Source: Erythrobacter ramosus
GTDB taxonomy: Bacteria; Pseudomonadota; Alphaproteobacteria; Sphingomonadales; Sphingomonadaceae
NCBI RefSeq assembly: GCF_009828055.1
Contig: NZ_WTYB01000001.1
Span: forward strand, 1-64,000
Direction: 5' to 3'
DNA: 64,000 nt
Within the stretch, counting starts at the first letter, position 1. The number at the start of each line of letters is the position of its first letter. Below the pieces are notes generated by a model. It ran no database searches and had not been told where the DNA came from. It was given only the letters and a program-made list of their open reading frames with translations. A program made the position numbers and the translations under genes. Shown piece after piece: positions 34,208 through 43,131 of this stretch.

Positions 34208-34520
34208 TGGATGCTGCGACGGGGCTTTGCCGTGGATGGTCGCTTGCGCGCGCTCGATCGCATCGGGGCTCAATTTGCCGCTTTCGTTCAACAGTGTGGA
34301 GGCTATCGCGCGGAAGCCGTGCGCGGTCATTTCATCGGTAGCGTAGCCCAGCCGCCGCAGACCGGCATTGATGATGTTTTCGCTCATCGGGCTGGTGCAG
34401 GTGCGCACGGATGGAAAGACGTAACCGATCGGCCCCGTCACTGCCTTGACTTGCCGGGACAGCTCTACAGTCTGCCGCGATAGGGGAACATGATGCGCCG
34501 GCCGGGCTGAAAGGTCTCCA
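34199..34520 (-). pseudogene. P4-type tyrosine integrase remnant
   Basis: The minus-strand frame reads HHVPLSRQTVELSRQVKAVT, then GPIGYVFPSVRT, SPMSENIINAGLRRLGY and EMTAHGFRAIASTLLNE. These are the core motifs of P4-type prophage integrases, including the box II His-x-x-Arg (HGFR). The N-terminal part is missing and the C-terminal Tyr region is lost: after PDAIERA the sequence diverges and stops at 34199. It lies 129 bp inside the distal att repeat, the normal place for this integrase type. Confidence 0.85.
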
Positions 34521-34648
34521 TGTCCATGATGCGTTCTAGCGCGAATGCAGTCAGGTTGGATATGATCAGGTACAAAGCTCGTACACTCGGCTTAGGCCTA
34601 CGCTATGATATTCTATCAAAATCATAATATTAACTTAGGCCACCAGCC

Positions 34649-34699
34649 CCCTTCACACGGGTGTGGTCACAGGTTCAATCCCTGTCGCGCCCACCATTT
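34649..34699 (+). repeat. attR: duplicate of the tRNA-Val 3' end
   Basis: Forty-eight bases matching 32199-32246 with a single G-to-T difference, including the T-arm and CCA end, followed by TTT in both copies. There is no 5' half, so this is not a functional tRNA. Confidence 0.92.
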
Positions 34700-34857
34700 C
34701 CTTCCCTTTGCGGCAGAGTGGAAATGGAATGACTGTGAACCGCCTTGGCCCGCTGCGCCTCCTACTTGCGTCATTCGCCCCTCCTGCCTTGACCGGGCAA
34801 CGGTGTTCGCGGCAAGGCTTGTCGCTCACGCCGTCGGGCGATCAAGCGAGGTTCTTC

Positions 34858-37482
34858 ATGCGCAATAAATTCTGGGGCCAGTGCCTTGTCGTAATGGCGG
34901 CTCTGATGAGTGCAGGCCAACCTGCCGCGGCGCAGTCCTTTACCGAGGGCAGCTTTGATCCTGCGATCCCCACGTTGACCGCTACGGTCGGCCATGCGCC
35001 GGGCGCCCGCATTACCTCGCCGGACCAGACCTATGTCTATCTGAAGGCGCTTGCCGAAGCTGCGCCGGATCGGGCACGGCTGGTGCAATATGCGGTGAGC
35101 TGGGAGGGGCGGCCGCTCTATTACCTCGTGCTGTCCGCACCCGCCAACATGGCGAAACTCGACGCAATTCGGGCCGATATGGCGACAATTGCTGCGGGAC
35201 GACCCGGCAATGGCTCGGCGATGCCCGTGACATGGCTTGCCTACGGCGTCCACGGCAACGAGATCTCCTCGACCGATGCGGCGCTGATGACCGCCTACCA
35301 CCTGCTCGCCGCCAAGGATGACGCGCGCGCCGCCAAGATCATGGCCGGCACCATCGTCGTCATCGACCCGATGCAGAACCCCGACGGGCGCGCGCGGTTT
35401 GTGAACAATTTCCTCGCTTCGACCGGCATCACCCCAGCTGCCGACCGGCAGGCGGCCGAGCATGACGAGCCGTGGCCTTCGGGCCGGGTCAACCACTACA
35501 TGTTCGATCTCAACCGCGACTGGTTCACGCTCAGCCAGCCCGAGACCCGGGGCAAGGTTGCCGCGATCCGCCAGTGGAACCCGGTGGTGGTGGTCGACCT
35601 GCACGAAATGGGCGGGGACGAGACCTATTTCTTCAGCCCCGCCGCGCAGCCCTTCAACCCCAATCTCTCGGCAGCGCAAATCCGCAGTTACGAGCTGATC
35701 GGGCGCTACAACGCAGCCGCCTTTGATGCGCGCGGCGAGCCCTATTTCACGCGTGAGGTCTATGACCTGTTCTACCCCGGTTATGGCGACACCTGGAACG
35801 CGCATCAGGGCGCGATCGGGAGCACCTACGAACAGGGTTCTGCGCGGGGCTTGGTGTTTGCACGGCGCGACGGGACGGAACTGACCTACGCTGACGGCAT
35901 CACCAACCACTTCACGGCCAGCCTCGCCACCGCTGCTGCTGTGGCCGACAATCCTGCGCGGTTCCTCAGCGACTTTGCCGCCAATCGCAGCGGCAATGCC
36001 AGTGGCTCGGCCGGACGCGGCACGTATGTGATCGACCTGTCGAAGCGGCGCTGGAATGCCGAGCGGCTGGGCCGCCGCTTGGCCGAACAGGGCATCACCG
36101 TGCTCCGACGCGAAGGCAGCGCGAGTGTTTGCGGAAAGTCCTATCCCGCAGGCTATCTCGCCGTCCCGCAGGCCCAGCCCGCCGCGCGGCTGGTAAAGAG
36201 CCTGCTTGACCGCGACACGCCGTTGCCGCCCGATTTCCTCGCCGAACAGGAGCGCCGCCGCTCGGTCGATCTGCCGCATGAGCTTTACGATGTGACCGCA
36301 TGGTCGGTGGGGCCGATGGCGGGCGTGGATGTGGCGCTGTGCAATGCGGCCGTCAGCGGCGATGCAATGAGCGCCGATGCGCCGATTGCAGCCAAGGCGG
36401 AAGGATCAGGCAGCTTTGGCATTGCCGTGCCGTGGACCGACAGCGGGCAGGCGCGGCTGGTCGCCTTGGCGCTGCGCGAAGGGATCGACGGGCGCGTGAC
36501 CGACCGCGCCTTCACCACCGCAGGCCGCGAGTTTCCGCGCGGGACAGTGGTGTTCCCGGCAGGCTCCAATAGCCCGGACAAGCTGGCACGCCTCGCCGAA
36601 CTCACCCGAGACGTCGGTGCGCATACGGTGGCGCTCGAAAATGGCTGGGTCGACGATGGGCCGAACCTTGGCAGCGAGCATTTCGTGAGGCTAACCATGC
36701 CGCGCGTCGCCGTGGCATGGAACGACGGCGTCTCGCAATTGAGCGCGGGCGCGCTGCGCTATGTGCTCGAACAACGGCTTGGCCTGCCGGTAACCCCGAT
36801 CCGCACCAGCCGGTTGGGCCGCGCAGACCTGTCGGATTACGATGTGGTGCTGGTGCCCGAAGGCGATCCGTCGAGCGTGCTCGGCGATGGGGGCCTGCGG
36901 GCGATCCGCAGCTTCGTGCAGCGCGGCGGCGTGCTGGTGGCAATCGGTGAGAGCTTGGAAACCTTCAGCAGCGGCGAAAATCCCCTGCTGGCTGTGAAGC
37001 GTGAAGCGGCGCTGGGACGTGAGCCTGCCGACGGCGATGACGACAAGGCCGCGCTGGCTGAAGCAGTCGCGATCGGCAACGACGCGGAATACCGTGAAGC
37101 GATCAAGGACCAGCAGGCACTCCCCGACACGCTGCCGGGCGCGCTGCTCAATGTCGTGGGCGAGCCCGATCACTTCCTCTCCGCCGGTTACGACAATGGC
37201 GCCGTGGTGCTCGCGACGGGCACGCAGATCTTCACCCCGCTCGACCGGGCCAATGGGATCAACGTCTTGCGCTTCGCCGCGCCAGGCAACCTGATCGCCA
37301 GCGGCTATGTGTGGGACGAGAATCGGCGGCAGCTGGCCTATAAGCCCTACCTGATGGCGCAGCCGCAGGGGCGCGGGTTGGTGATCGGCTTTGCCCATGA
37401 TCCTTCGGCCCGTGCCTATCTCGAAGGGCTCGACCTGATGATCGCCAACGCGGTGATGGTGGCGCCGTCTCGGGTGCGGTGA
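34858..37482 (+). CDS. Secreted M14-family zinc carboxypeptidase
   Basis: An 874-residue exported protein (signal peptide to about residue 26, AAAQSFTEG). The M14 zinc motif HGNE (His132, Glu135) and the third ligand His249 (VVVDLHEMGG) are present. The region after 400 (about 470 residues) has a partly glutamine-amidotransferase-like segment (DYDVVLVPEGDPSSVLG, FVQRGGVLVAIGES). ATG 34858 is chosen for its signal peptide and the GAGG 6 bases upstream; an in-frame extension would overlap the att repeat. Such proteins degrade peptides outside the inner membrane. It lies just outside the island. Confidence 0.85.
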   Translation: MRNKFWGQCLVVMAALMSAGQPAAAQSFTEGSFDPAIPTLTATVGHAPGARITSPDQTYVYLKALAEAAPDRARLVQYAVSWEGRPLYYLVLSAPANMAKLDAIRADMATIAAGRPGNGSAMPVTWLAYGVHGNEISSTDAALMTAYHLLAAKDDARAAKIMAGTIVVIDPMQNPDGRARFVNNFLASTGITPAADRQAAEHDEPWPSGRVNHYMFDLNRDWFTLSQPETRGKVAAIRQWNPVVVVDLHEMGGDETYFFSPAAQPFNPNLSAAQIRSYELIGRYNAAAFDARGEPYFTREVYDLFYPGYGDTWNAHQGAIGSTYEQGSARGLVFARRDGTELTYADGITNHFTASLATAAAVADNPARFLSDFAANRSGNASGSAGRGTYVIDLSKRRWNAERLGRRLAEQGITVLRREGSASVCGKSYPAGYLAVPQAQPAARLVKSLLDRDTPLPPDFLAEQERRRSVDLPHELYDVTAWSVGPMAGVDVALCNAAVSGDAMSADAPIAAKAEGSGSFGIAVPWTDSGQARLVALALREGIDGRVTDRAFTTAGREFPRGTVVFPAGSNSPDKLARLAELTRDVGAHTVALENGWVDDGPNLGSEHFVRLTMPRVAVAWNDGVSQLSAGALRYVLEQRLGLPVTPIRTSRLGRADLSDYDVVLVPEGDPSSVLGDGGLRAIRSFVQRGGVLVAIGESLETFSSGENPLLAVKREAALGREPADGDDDKAALAEAVAIGNDAEYREAIKDQQALPDTLPGALLNVVGEPDHFLSAGYDNGAVVLATGTQIFTPLDRANGINVLRFAAPGNLIASGYVWDENRRQLAYKPYLMAQPQGRGLVIGFAHDPSARAYLEGLDLMIANAVMVAPSRVR

Positions 37483-37525
37483 CAGGCTCTAGGCGCGGCA
37501 CGGCGATTGTGTCATCTTGACCGGG

Positions 37526-38260
37526 ATGGCGTTGTTTGAAGCCCTTGTAGTCCTTCATGTCGCCACCGGAGCAGTGGGGCTGACGGCGTTCTGGGGGCCG
37601 ATCGTAACGCGCAAAGGTGCCACCAAACACCGCAAGTGGGGCCGCGCGACGTGTTACGGATTTCTGGGCGCGGGCGCACTCGCCATCGCGATGGCGCTGC
37701 TGTCGCTCTACGGGCCCGACCATCGCCACCCCGAAGTCACTGACCGCGCGCTGTATGAAGGCCTGTTCGGGTGGATGATGCTGTACCTTGGCGTGCTCAC
37801 CATCGGCTTTGTCGACTATGGCCTCGCCGTGGTGCGCCACAGCCGCGACCGGCGGGCGCTGCGTTCGGTCCGGTATCAGGCGATCATTGGCGCTGTGGTG
37901 ATCTCGGGCGCGTGGTGCGGGATTTACGGTTTCAAGGTTGGCCACCCGCTGATGATGCTGGTCGCTTTCATCGGCATTGTCGCGATGATGATCCAGCAGC
38001 TTTACATCTGGCGTCCAGCCGAGTCGCTCCGCACGACATACATAGGCGAGCATTTCCGCGCGCTGATCGGCATGGGCATTTCGGCCTATACCGCCTTCCT
38101 TTCGGTCGGGCTGATCCGGCTGATCCCCGAACACGTGTTCAACCCTCTGATCTGGGCCGGGCCGAGCATCATCGGCGTCAGCCTGATCCTCTACTTCACC
38201 GTGAAGGGCAAACGCACCGCTACCGGCACAACCTCAGGACCGCGCCCACATCCGCAATAG
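37526..38260 (+). CDS. Multi-pass membrane protein of unknown function
   Basis: A 244-residue protein with about seven hydrophobic segments and the pattern HVATGAVGLTAFWGPIVTRKG-KHRKWGR near the start, similar to DUF2306-like membrane proteins. I cannot assign a function. ATG 37526 is used; a TTG lies 9 bases upstream in frame. Its end overlaps the convergent PKHD dioxygenase gene by 27 bp. Confidence 0.65.
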   Translation: MALFEALVVLHVATGAVGLTAFWGPIVTRKGATKHRKWGRATCYGFLGAGALAIAMALLSLYGPDHRHPEVTDRALYEGLFGWMMLYLGVLTIGFVDYGLAVVRHSRDRRALRSVRYQAIIGAVVISGAWCGIYGFKVGHPLMMLVAFIGIVAMMIQQLYIWRPAESLRTTYIGEHFRALIGMGISAYTAFLSVGLIRLIPEHVFNPLIWAGPSIIGVSLILYFTVKGKRTATGTTSGPRPHPQ

Positions 38261-38911
38261 GTTGGCGATGGTCTTGTCCAGCGTCAGCAGCTCGGCCGAC
38301 TGGGCGGGCAATTGCTGGCGGAGTGCGGTGCGCAGGTTTTCGAGATCGAACAGCATTTCACGCTGCGCCGGATCGGCGACCGTGCTTTCGATCCAGCCGA
38401 TGCAGACGATCCGCGTGCCCTTGGTGACCGGCTTGACCTCGTGGATGCTGCCCGAGGGATAGAGCACCAAATTGCCCGCCTCGCCCTTCAGCTCCTGCGT
38501 CATGCCCGCGGCGTGGATCACCAGCTCGCCGCCCTCGTATTCGCCGGGCGGCGTCAGGAACAATGTAAAGGAAAGATCGGTGCGCAGCCGCTGCGCGCCC
38601 CGACCCATCAGCGCATTGTCGACATGGGCGCCATACTTGCCGCCCACGCCCGTCCGGCTGATGATCACCGGCGAGAAGCGGCGCGGCTGCGCGGCGGCTT
38701 TCACCACGATATTGTCCGAAACCAGCTGGGACAGCTCGTCCTGCAAGGCCCGGCCCGCTGGCGAGTTCATCGCCGCCTGCTCGTTACGCTTCACCTGCCG
38801 CGCGACCGATCCTGCGGTCTCCCGCCCGTCGCGCCATTCTAGCATCGCGATCCGCTCGGCAATGGCAGCGCGGTGGTCGGCATCTTCGAGCGCGTTGATG
38901 ACAAGGATCAT
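38234..38911 (-). CDS. Fe(II)/2-oxoglutarate-dependent PKHD-type dioxygenase (PiuC/YbiX)
   Basis: A 225-residue enzyme with the facial triad His96-x-Asp98 (GAHVDNAL) and His157 (SIHEVKPVTKGTR), with Arg167 for 2-oxoglutarate. Family members (PiuC, YbiX) are usually encoded beside Fur-regulated TonB receptors, as here. The substrate is not known; a role with siderophore or haem uptake is inferred. ATG 38911 gives the family length. It is the last gene of the iron-uptake operon and is preceded by a 13-bp hairpin. Confidence 0.88.
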   Translation of the reverse strand: MILVINALEDADHRAAIAERIAMLEWRDGRETAGSVARQVKRNEQAAMNSPAGRALQDELSQLVSDNIVVKAAAQPRRFSPVIISRTGVGGKYGAHVDNALMGRGAQRLRTDLSFTLFLTPPGEYEGGELVIHAAGMTQELKGEAGNLVLYPSGSIHEVKPVTKGTRIVCIGWIESTVADPAQREMLFDLENLRTALRQQLPAQSAELLTLDKTIANLLRMWARS

Positions 38912-38951
38912 AGGTTCCGCTCTAACGCTTGGGCCGCCACCCAGCAAGAAG

Positions 38952-38986
38952 GCCGGCGGGAAGCGAGGACACAGCTTCCCGCCGGC
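38952..38986 (-). terminator. Strong hairpin between DUF6607 and PKHD genes
   Basis: GCCGGCGGGAAGC pairs perfectly with GCTTCCCGCCGGC (13 bp, 9-base loop). After it on the minus strand comes CTTCTTGCTGGG, a weak T-run. It may partly terminate the operon or act as an mRNA processing site that sets different levels of the two products. Confidence 0.55.
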
Positions 38987-39011
38987 AGGGGCACCGAGGA
39001 TTTGGGGACGC

Positions 39012-40013
39012 TTAGCCGCCCTTGCGGGACGTGCCTTCCTCGATCAGCGCCAGCGCCTTGGCGCTCGCGGCTTCGGGGGTCTGCTTGCCGTCCTTGATTG
39101 CGTCGGCGAGCAGCATCAGTTCATTGGCGATGGTGGTGCCGGCGCTGGCTTCTTGTGCGATGCGGATGCCGCCATTGGCTTCGGCCACTGCCTCCCACTT
39201 CTCCCGCACGGCGTCCCAATATCCCTTGGTCTTGGCCCAATAGGTTTCTGCCGCGGCCACGTTGTAGCCATTGAAGCGCTCGTAGGTGTTGAGGACATAT
39301 TCCTGCACTACCGGCGCGGCCTCGCCGCCGTCCTTGGGGGTCACCATCTTGGTGTTGTCCTGCCAATGGATCCACCCGTTCGGGGTCAGCTGGTGGCGGT
39401 TGATGCCCATGTAATGGTCGTAGACCGGATTGCGGATCGCATCGCGCCGGGCGAGCGGGCGGGCCGTCCAGTTGGAACGCCAGCGGCGGATGCCCTGTGT
39501 CGTCTCCCATTCGCCCCACCCAGCATAACGTGGGCTGTCATCGACCTGATACACCGTCTGCGACCAGCGCCCGGCGCGCATCTTTTCCGGCACGGCGGTC
39601 AATTCCCAGGTGTCACCGCCGGTGAAGGCGAGGATCTTTTCAGGCTGAAATTCCCAGTCCTGCCGCCAGTGCTTGACGACATAGGGATTGGCCTCGTCCC
39701 CCGTCACCAACAGGTGCTGGAGCACGATGCGAGCGCCGGTATCCTCAATCACGCGGACGCTTTCGTATCCGCCGGAAATCTTGCGCTCCAAGGGCGCGTA
39801 GCCCTCCAGCCACGGGGTCGATTCCTGCATGTCGAAGGTGACTTTGAAGTCACCCGCCATCGCAAGGATGGTCTGGCGGTCTTCCTCGAAAGCAGCCTTG
39901 GCGGCTTCGGCGGTCTGGACAATCGGGCCATCGGCGAGCGCCGGGGCGGGGGCACCAGCCAGCGCGAGCGCGGCGATCCCGGATGCAAACAGGGTTTTGG
40001 TCAGTCGGTTCAT
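39012..40013 (-). CDS. DUF6607 family exported protein
   Basis: A 333-residue protein with a signal peptide (MNRLTKTLFASGIAALALAG...ALADGP). The motif set WRQDWEFQPEKILAFTGGDTWEL, DDSPRYAGWGEWE and NPVYDHYMGINRHQ is typical of DUF6607 proteins, which are often encoded next to TonB receptors. The function is unknown; periplasmic location and operon context point to haem or iron handling. GAGG lies 5 bases before ATG 40013. It is 18 bp downstream of the receptor gene. Confidence 0.78.
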   Translation of the reverse strand: MNRLTKTLFASGIAALALAGAPAPALADGPIVQTAEAAKAAFEEDRQTILAMAGDFKVTFDMQESTPWLEGYAPLERKISGGYESVRVIEDTGARIVLQHLLVTGDEANPYVVKHWRQDWEFQPEKILAFTGGDTWELTAVPEKMRAGRWSQTVYQVDDSPRYAGWGEWETTQGIRRWRSNWTARPLARRDAIRNPVYDHYMGINRHQLTPNGWIHWQDNTKMVTPKDGGEAAPVVQEYVLNTYERFNGYNVAAAETYWAKTKGYWDAVREKWEAVAEANGGIRIAQEASAGTTIANELMLLADAIKDGKQTPEAASAKALALIEEGTSRKGG

Positions 40014-40031
40014 GGGGTCCTCCATTCAGGT

Positions 40032-42284
40032 TCAGAAGCGGTAGCTGGCCGAAAGGCTGAGGTTGCGGCCCGGCCGGGTGAAGGCATCGGCGATGCCCGC
40101 GTCCGCGACGCTGAGGCCGCGCACATCGGACCACAGGGCGTAGGTCTCGTCCGTCAGGTTGAAGAGGCCGGCGCGCAGCTTCAGCCGCTCGGTCACGGCG
40201 TAGAAGGCGGTGAGATCGAGGATGGTGGACGCATCGGGACGCCCGAACAGATCGTCGCCATTGGCCGCGCGCTCCAGCTCATTGGCGCCCTTACGGGCAT
40301 TGTGGGTGAGGATCAGCTCTCCCCCGAACCGGCCCGAAGGCGCGCGGTAGCCCACGCCTGCGTTCATGTTGAACGGATCAATGGTGTCGAGCGGCGCGCG
40401 GCTGCCATCGGGCGCATTCACATCGCCATTGGCATAGGCCAGCGCGACCCGCGCGTTCCAGCCGCTGTCCAGCTTCACCTCACCCCGCGCTTCCAGCCCT
40501 TCGATCTCCACGGCGTCGAAATTGACGAACTGGAAGATCGCCGGATCCTGCGGGGTGAAGCTGCCGCTGACCACCTGCTGGTTGATGAAGTTGTCGTAAT
40601 CGCCCTTGAAGCCGGTCAGCTGGAACGAAAACACCTCGCCCACATAACGCGCTCCGACCTCCCAGCTTTCGCTGGTCTCGGGCCGCAGATCGGGGTTGGG
40701 GATCGAGGTGTAGCCGCCCGCGACGAATTCGAAGAAGTTGTTCACCTGGCTTGGCGTCGGCGCGAGGAAGCCTTGCGCGTAATTGCCGAACAGGATCACA
40801 TCAGGCGCGAGTTTTACGGTGACGCCCAGCTTGGGGGAGAGACGACTGTCGCTTTGGCCTGAGGCGGTGAAGGTCGGCAGCAGCGGGTCTTCAGTCGGGT
40901 TGAGATCGTAGAAGTCGAACCGCAGCGCCGGGAACAGCGTCACCGCGCCATCGAGCAGACCGATCTCGTCGGCGACGAACAACCCGCCCAGCGTGAAATC
41001 GGTTGCCGGGAAGGCCCGGGTCGGGAACGTCTCGCCCCGCCCCGGCACCGTGCCGCTGCGCAGTCCCTCTTGCCGGGTCCAGCTGACATCGCCGCCGATT
41101 GCGACGCGGTGCGCCATGCCGCCGAGGTCGAAGCCTGAGCGCACCTCGCCCGCCGCGCCGTAAACGCGGTTTTCGAAGGTATTGAGCCGCTCACGATCCG
41201 GGGCGGGGGTCGCAGTGAGCGTGGTCCGCTCCTCAAGCGCGAACTGCCGGTCTTCGGCGTCCTGCCAATAGGCTGAGAGGAAGGCATATTCGATTGGGTC
41301 CTCGGGCGAACCGTCATAGGTCCAGTCGAGCGAGGCGCGCAACCGCTCGGTCGTGTCGCGGGCGTTGAGGGCGTCCACGGTCCACACGGGATTGGGGCCA
41401 AAGGTGAAAGCCGGGCCGATGCCGGTCAGCACCTGCGTCTCCACCGCACTATCCAGATGTTCGCCCGTCAGGCGTATGCGATACGGGCCGTTGTCCCACA
41501 CCAGCTTGGCGAGCATCGCATCGCTGCGCCCATCCTGTGGGTTGGGCGCGGTGCGGGTGGGGCCGGTGCCTTTGATCGTGCCTTGATTGTCCAGTTCGGC
41601 GAAGTCGCGCCGGGTATAGGCCACCATCGCCGACCAGTTGCCGGTCTGCCCGGCCAGCGTGGCGGTCTGGGCAAATTCATTGTCGTCACTCGAGTATTGC
41701 GAGGTAACGAAGCCGCCGATGCTGGCGCCCGCGATGATATCGACCGGATCGGGGGTGACGAAGCTGATCGCGCCCGCCAGCCCATCCGAGCCGTAGAGCG
41801 CCGAGGCCGGGCCACGTAGGATTTCGACCTGCTTGACTAAGCTAACATCGGCAAACCCGCCGCGTCCGGCGTCCTGCGGGCCGAAGCTGAAGCCCTGCGG
41901 CGCGCGGATACCGTCGACCTGGACCAGCACCCGGTTGCCGCCGATCCCGCGCACGGTGAAGCCTTCGTTGCGCGCGCGCCCTGTCGCCCCGATAGCCGCG
42001 CCGAAGCGGGCGGGCGCGCGACGGACGGAGACGCCGGGTTCGAACCGGACCAAGTCCTTGATGTCGGTCGCAAGTTGGTCGGCGATTTCCTGATCAGTGA
42101 TGATCGTGACGGTGGCGGGCGCCTCCTCCTGCAACACCGGAGTGCGGGTCGCGGTGACCGTGATCCGCCCGGTTTGCTGCTGCGCTTCAGCCTCTGCTTC
42201 GGATGTGAGATCCTCGGCCGCAGCGGGTACTGCGAGCAGGGCGAGGGGGGCGGTGGTCAGGGCAAGTCTGTTGATAAAGTACAC
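40032..42284 (-). CDS. TonB-dependent haem/haemoglobin/transferrin-type receptor
   Basis: A 750-residue outer-membrane receptor: signal peptide (to about residue 23), TonB box-like ITVTATRTP, plug domain (NRVLVQVDGIRAPQGFSF, VEILRGPASALYGSDGLAG) and a 22-strand barrel ending NLSLSASYRF with the C-terminal Phe. The sequence follows the haemoglobin/transferrin/lactoferrin receptor family. It probably imports haem or an iron carrier. The DUF6607 and PKHD genes follow on the same strand. A Fur-like region lies upstream at 42334-42382. Confidence 0.9.
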   Translation of the reverse strand: MYFINRLALTTAPLALLAVPAAAEDLTSEAEAEAQQQTGRITVTATRTPVLQEEAPATVTIITDQEIADQLATDIKDLVRFEPGVSVRRAPARFGAAIGATGRARNEGFTVRGIGGNRVLVQVDGIRAPQGFSFGPQDAGRGGFADVSLVKQVEILRGPASALYGSDGLAGAISFVTPDPVDIIAGASIGGFVTSQYSSDDNEFAQTATLAGQTGNWSAMVAYTRRDFAELDNQGTIKGTGPTRTAPNPQDGRSDAMLAKLVWDNGPYRIRLTGEHLDSAVETQVLTGIGPAFTFGPNPVWTVDALNARDTTERLRASLDWTYDGSPEDPIEYAFLSAYWQDAEDRQFALEERTTLTATPAPDRERLNTFENRVYGAAGEVRSGFDLGGMAHRVAIGGDVSWTRQEGLRSGTVPGRGETFPTRAFPATDFTLGGLFVADEIGLLDGAVTLFPALRFDFYDLNPTEDPLLPTFTASGQSDSRLSPKLGVTVKLAPDVILFGNYAQGFLAPTPSQVNNFFEFVAGGYTSIPNPDLRPETSESWEVGARYVGEVFSFQLTGFKGDYDNFINQQVVSGSFTPQDPAIFQFVNFDAVEIEGLEARGEVKLDSGWNARVALAYANGDVNAPDGSRAPLDTIDPFNMNAGVGYRAPSGRFGGELILTHNARKGANELERAANGDDLFGRPDASTILDLTAFYAVTERLKLRAGLFNLTDETYALWSDVRGLSVADAGIADAFTRPGRNLSLSASYRF

Positions 42285-42333
42285 GCGAAGGGCATCCTGC
42301 TGGGGGAGTGAAGGAACCCCAGCTTGATGTTAT

Positions 42334-42382
42334 TATTGCTAATGCGAGTCAATAAGGAATGCAAATAAGAATCGTTCGCATT
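42334..42382. promoter_or_regulatory. Candidate Fur-type region before the receptor gene
   Basis: The AT-rich stretch contains AATGC-A-AA...TT-C-GCATT (42358-42382), an inverted repeat with one mismatched pair in each arm, and on the minus strand TGCGAACGATTCTTATTTGC, which looks like classical and alphaproteobacterial Fur boxes. A further TGCGAGTCAATAAGG lies at 42343. It lies 50-100 bp upstream of the ATG in an otherwise GC-rich region. Confidence 0.5.
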
Positions 42383-42420
42383 TTAAGCGCGCAACTCCAC
42401 GCTCGCCGGATCACCCGACT

Positions 42421-43074
42421 CTACCGCCGCAGCAGCCCTTCAGCGAGCAGCCGATTGACGCCCGCCGCGACCTCCTCAGGCGACTTGTCGGCCAGGCCCC
42501 ACACGGCAAAGCGCAGGCCTGCAAAGACGTTCATCCCCATCATCGCCCAAGCTTCGATCTCGCCCAACCCGTCGCGGAATTCGCCCCGTGCTGCCCCTGC
42601 CTGCAGGCGCTCGACAAAGCGCGCGGCGATCGTTTCGTAGTGGTCGCGGTAGCTGGCCGGATCGACGAATTCGGCCTCGTCGATGATCCGGTAGACTTCC
42701 TTGTGCTCGGCCGCGAAGTTCAGGAAGGCGAGCAATCCCGCCCGCTCGATCTCGAGCGCGCCCATACCCTCACTGATCGCCGAGCGTGCGCTGCTTTTGA
42801 CTTGCTCGCTCATGTCGGCGACCAGCGCGCGGAACAGAGCGTCCTTGCTGTCGAAATATGTGTAGAAGCTCCCCAGCGCCACGCCTGCCCGCCGCGTGAT
42901 CGAGCTGACCGAAGCTTCGTGGAAGCCCTTCTCGCCGAACTCCTCCGCCGCAGCATCCAGCAGCTTGCGCAAGGTCCGCCGCCCGCGCTCGGTACGCGGC
43001 ACTTTGGCGTCACCACAGGCCGCGTCTTCGACTCCGGATTCGACCTTTGTCTTGGCTGTCTGAGTGTTGCCCAT
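42421..43074 (-). CDS. TetR/AcrR-family regulator
   Basis: A 217-residue repressor-type protein. The HTH lies at about residues 35-80 (KLLDAAAEEFGEKGFHEASV, SITRRAGVALGSFYTYFDSK). The C-terminal ligand domain is not diagnostic. It is divergent from the TonB receptor gene at 43197; two inverted repeats in the 122-bp gap are candidate operators, so it probably regulates that receptor and itself. It shares a strand with the haem receptor gene downstream but is separated by 136 bp. Confidence 0.88.
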   Translation of the reverse strand: MGNTQTAKTKVESGVEDAACGDAKVPRTERGRRTLRKLLDAAAEEFGEKGFHEASVSSITRRAGVALGSFYTYFDSKDALFRALVADMSEQVKSSARSAISEGMGALEIERAGLLAFLNFAAEHKEVYRIIDEAEFVDPASYRDHYETIAARFVERLQAGAARGEFRDGLGEIEAWAMMGMNVFAGLRFAVWGLADKSPEEVAAGVNRLLAEGLLRR

Positions 43075-43109
43075 CAGCTACTCCCTCCACGCTTTCGGTA
43101 GGCGGCGCA

Positions 43110-43127
43110 AGACTCGTGCACAAGTCT
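43110..43127. promoter_or_regulatory. Inverted repeat 1 between tetR and TonB receptor genes
   Basis: AGACTCGTGCACAAGTCT is an 18-bp palindrome with one mismatched pair, 36 bp from the TetR start codon. It is a candidate operator for the TetR-type regulator. Confidence 0.5.
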
Positions 43128-43131
43128 AAAC

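Larger units (their letters stand above)
32199..34699. mobile_element. Decayed integrative element in tRNA-Val
   Basis: About 2.45 kb bounded by direct repeats of the tRNA-Val 3' end. It holds an IS1380-type transposase remnant, one AT-richer membrane-protein gene and a P4-type integrase remnant next to the distal repeat. Both recombination genes are broken, so the element should no longer move by itself. Its base composition is clearly lower in GC than the rest of the window. Between the genes (32540-32665, 34521-34648) I see nothing else. Confidence 0.85.

Noticed and set aside
34771-36279. 502-residue open frame opposite the M14 gene
   Set aside because: Shadow of a gene with zinc motifs and a signal peptide.
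38472-40862. 796-residue open frame opposite the iron operon
   Set aside because: It spans three real minus-strand genes and has no domain features.
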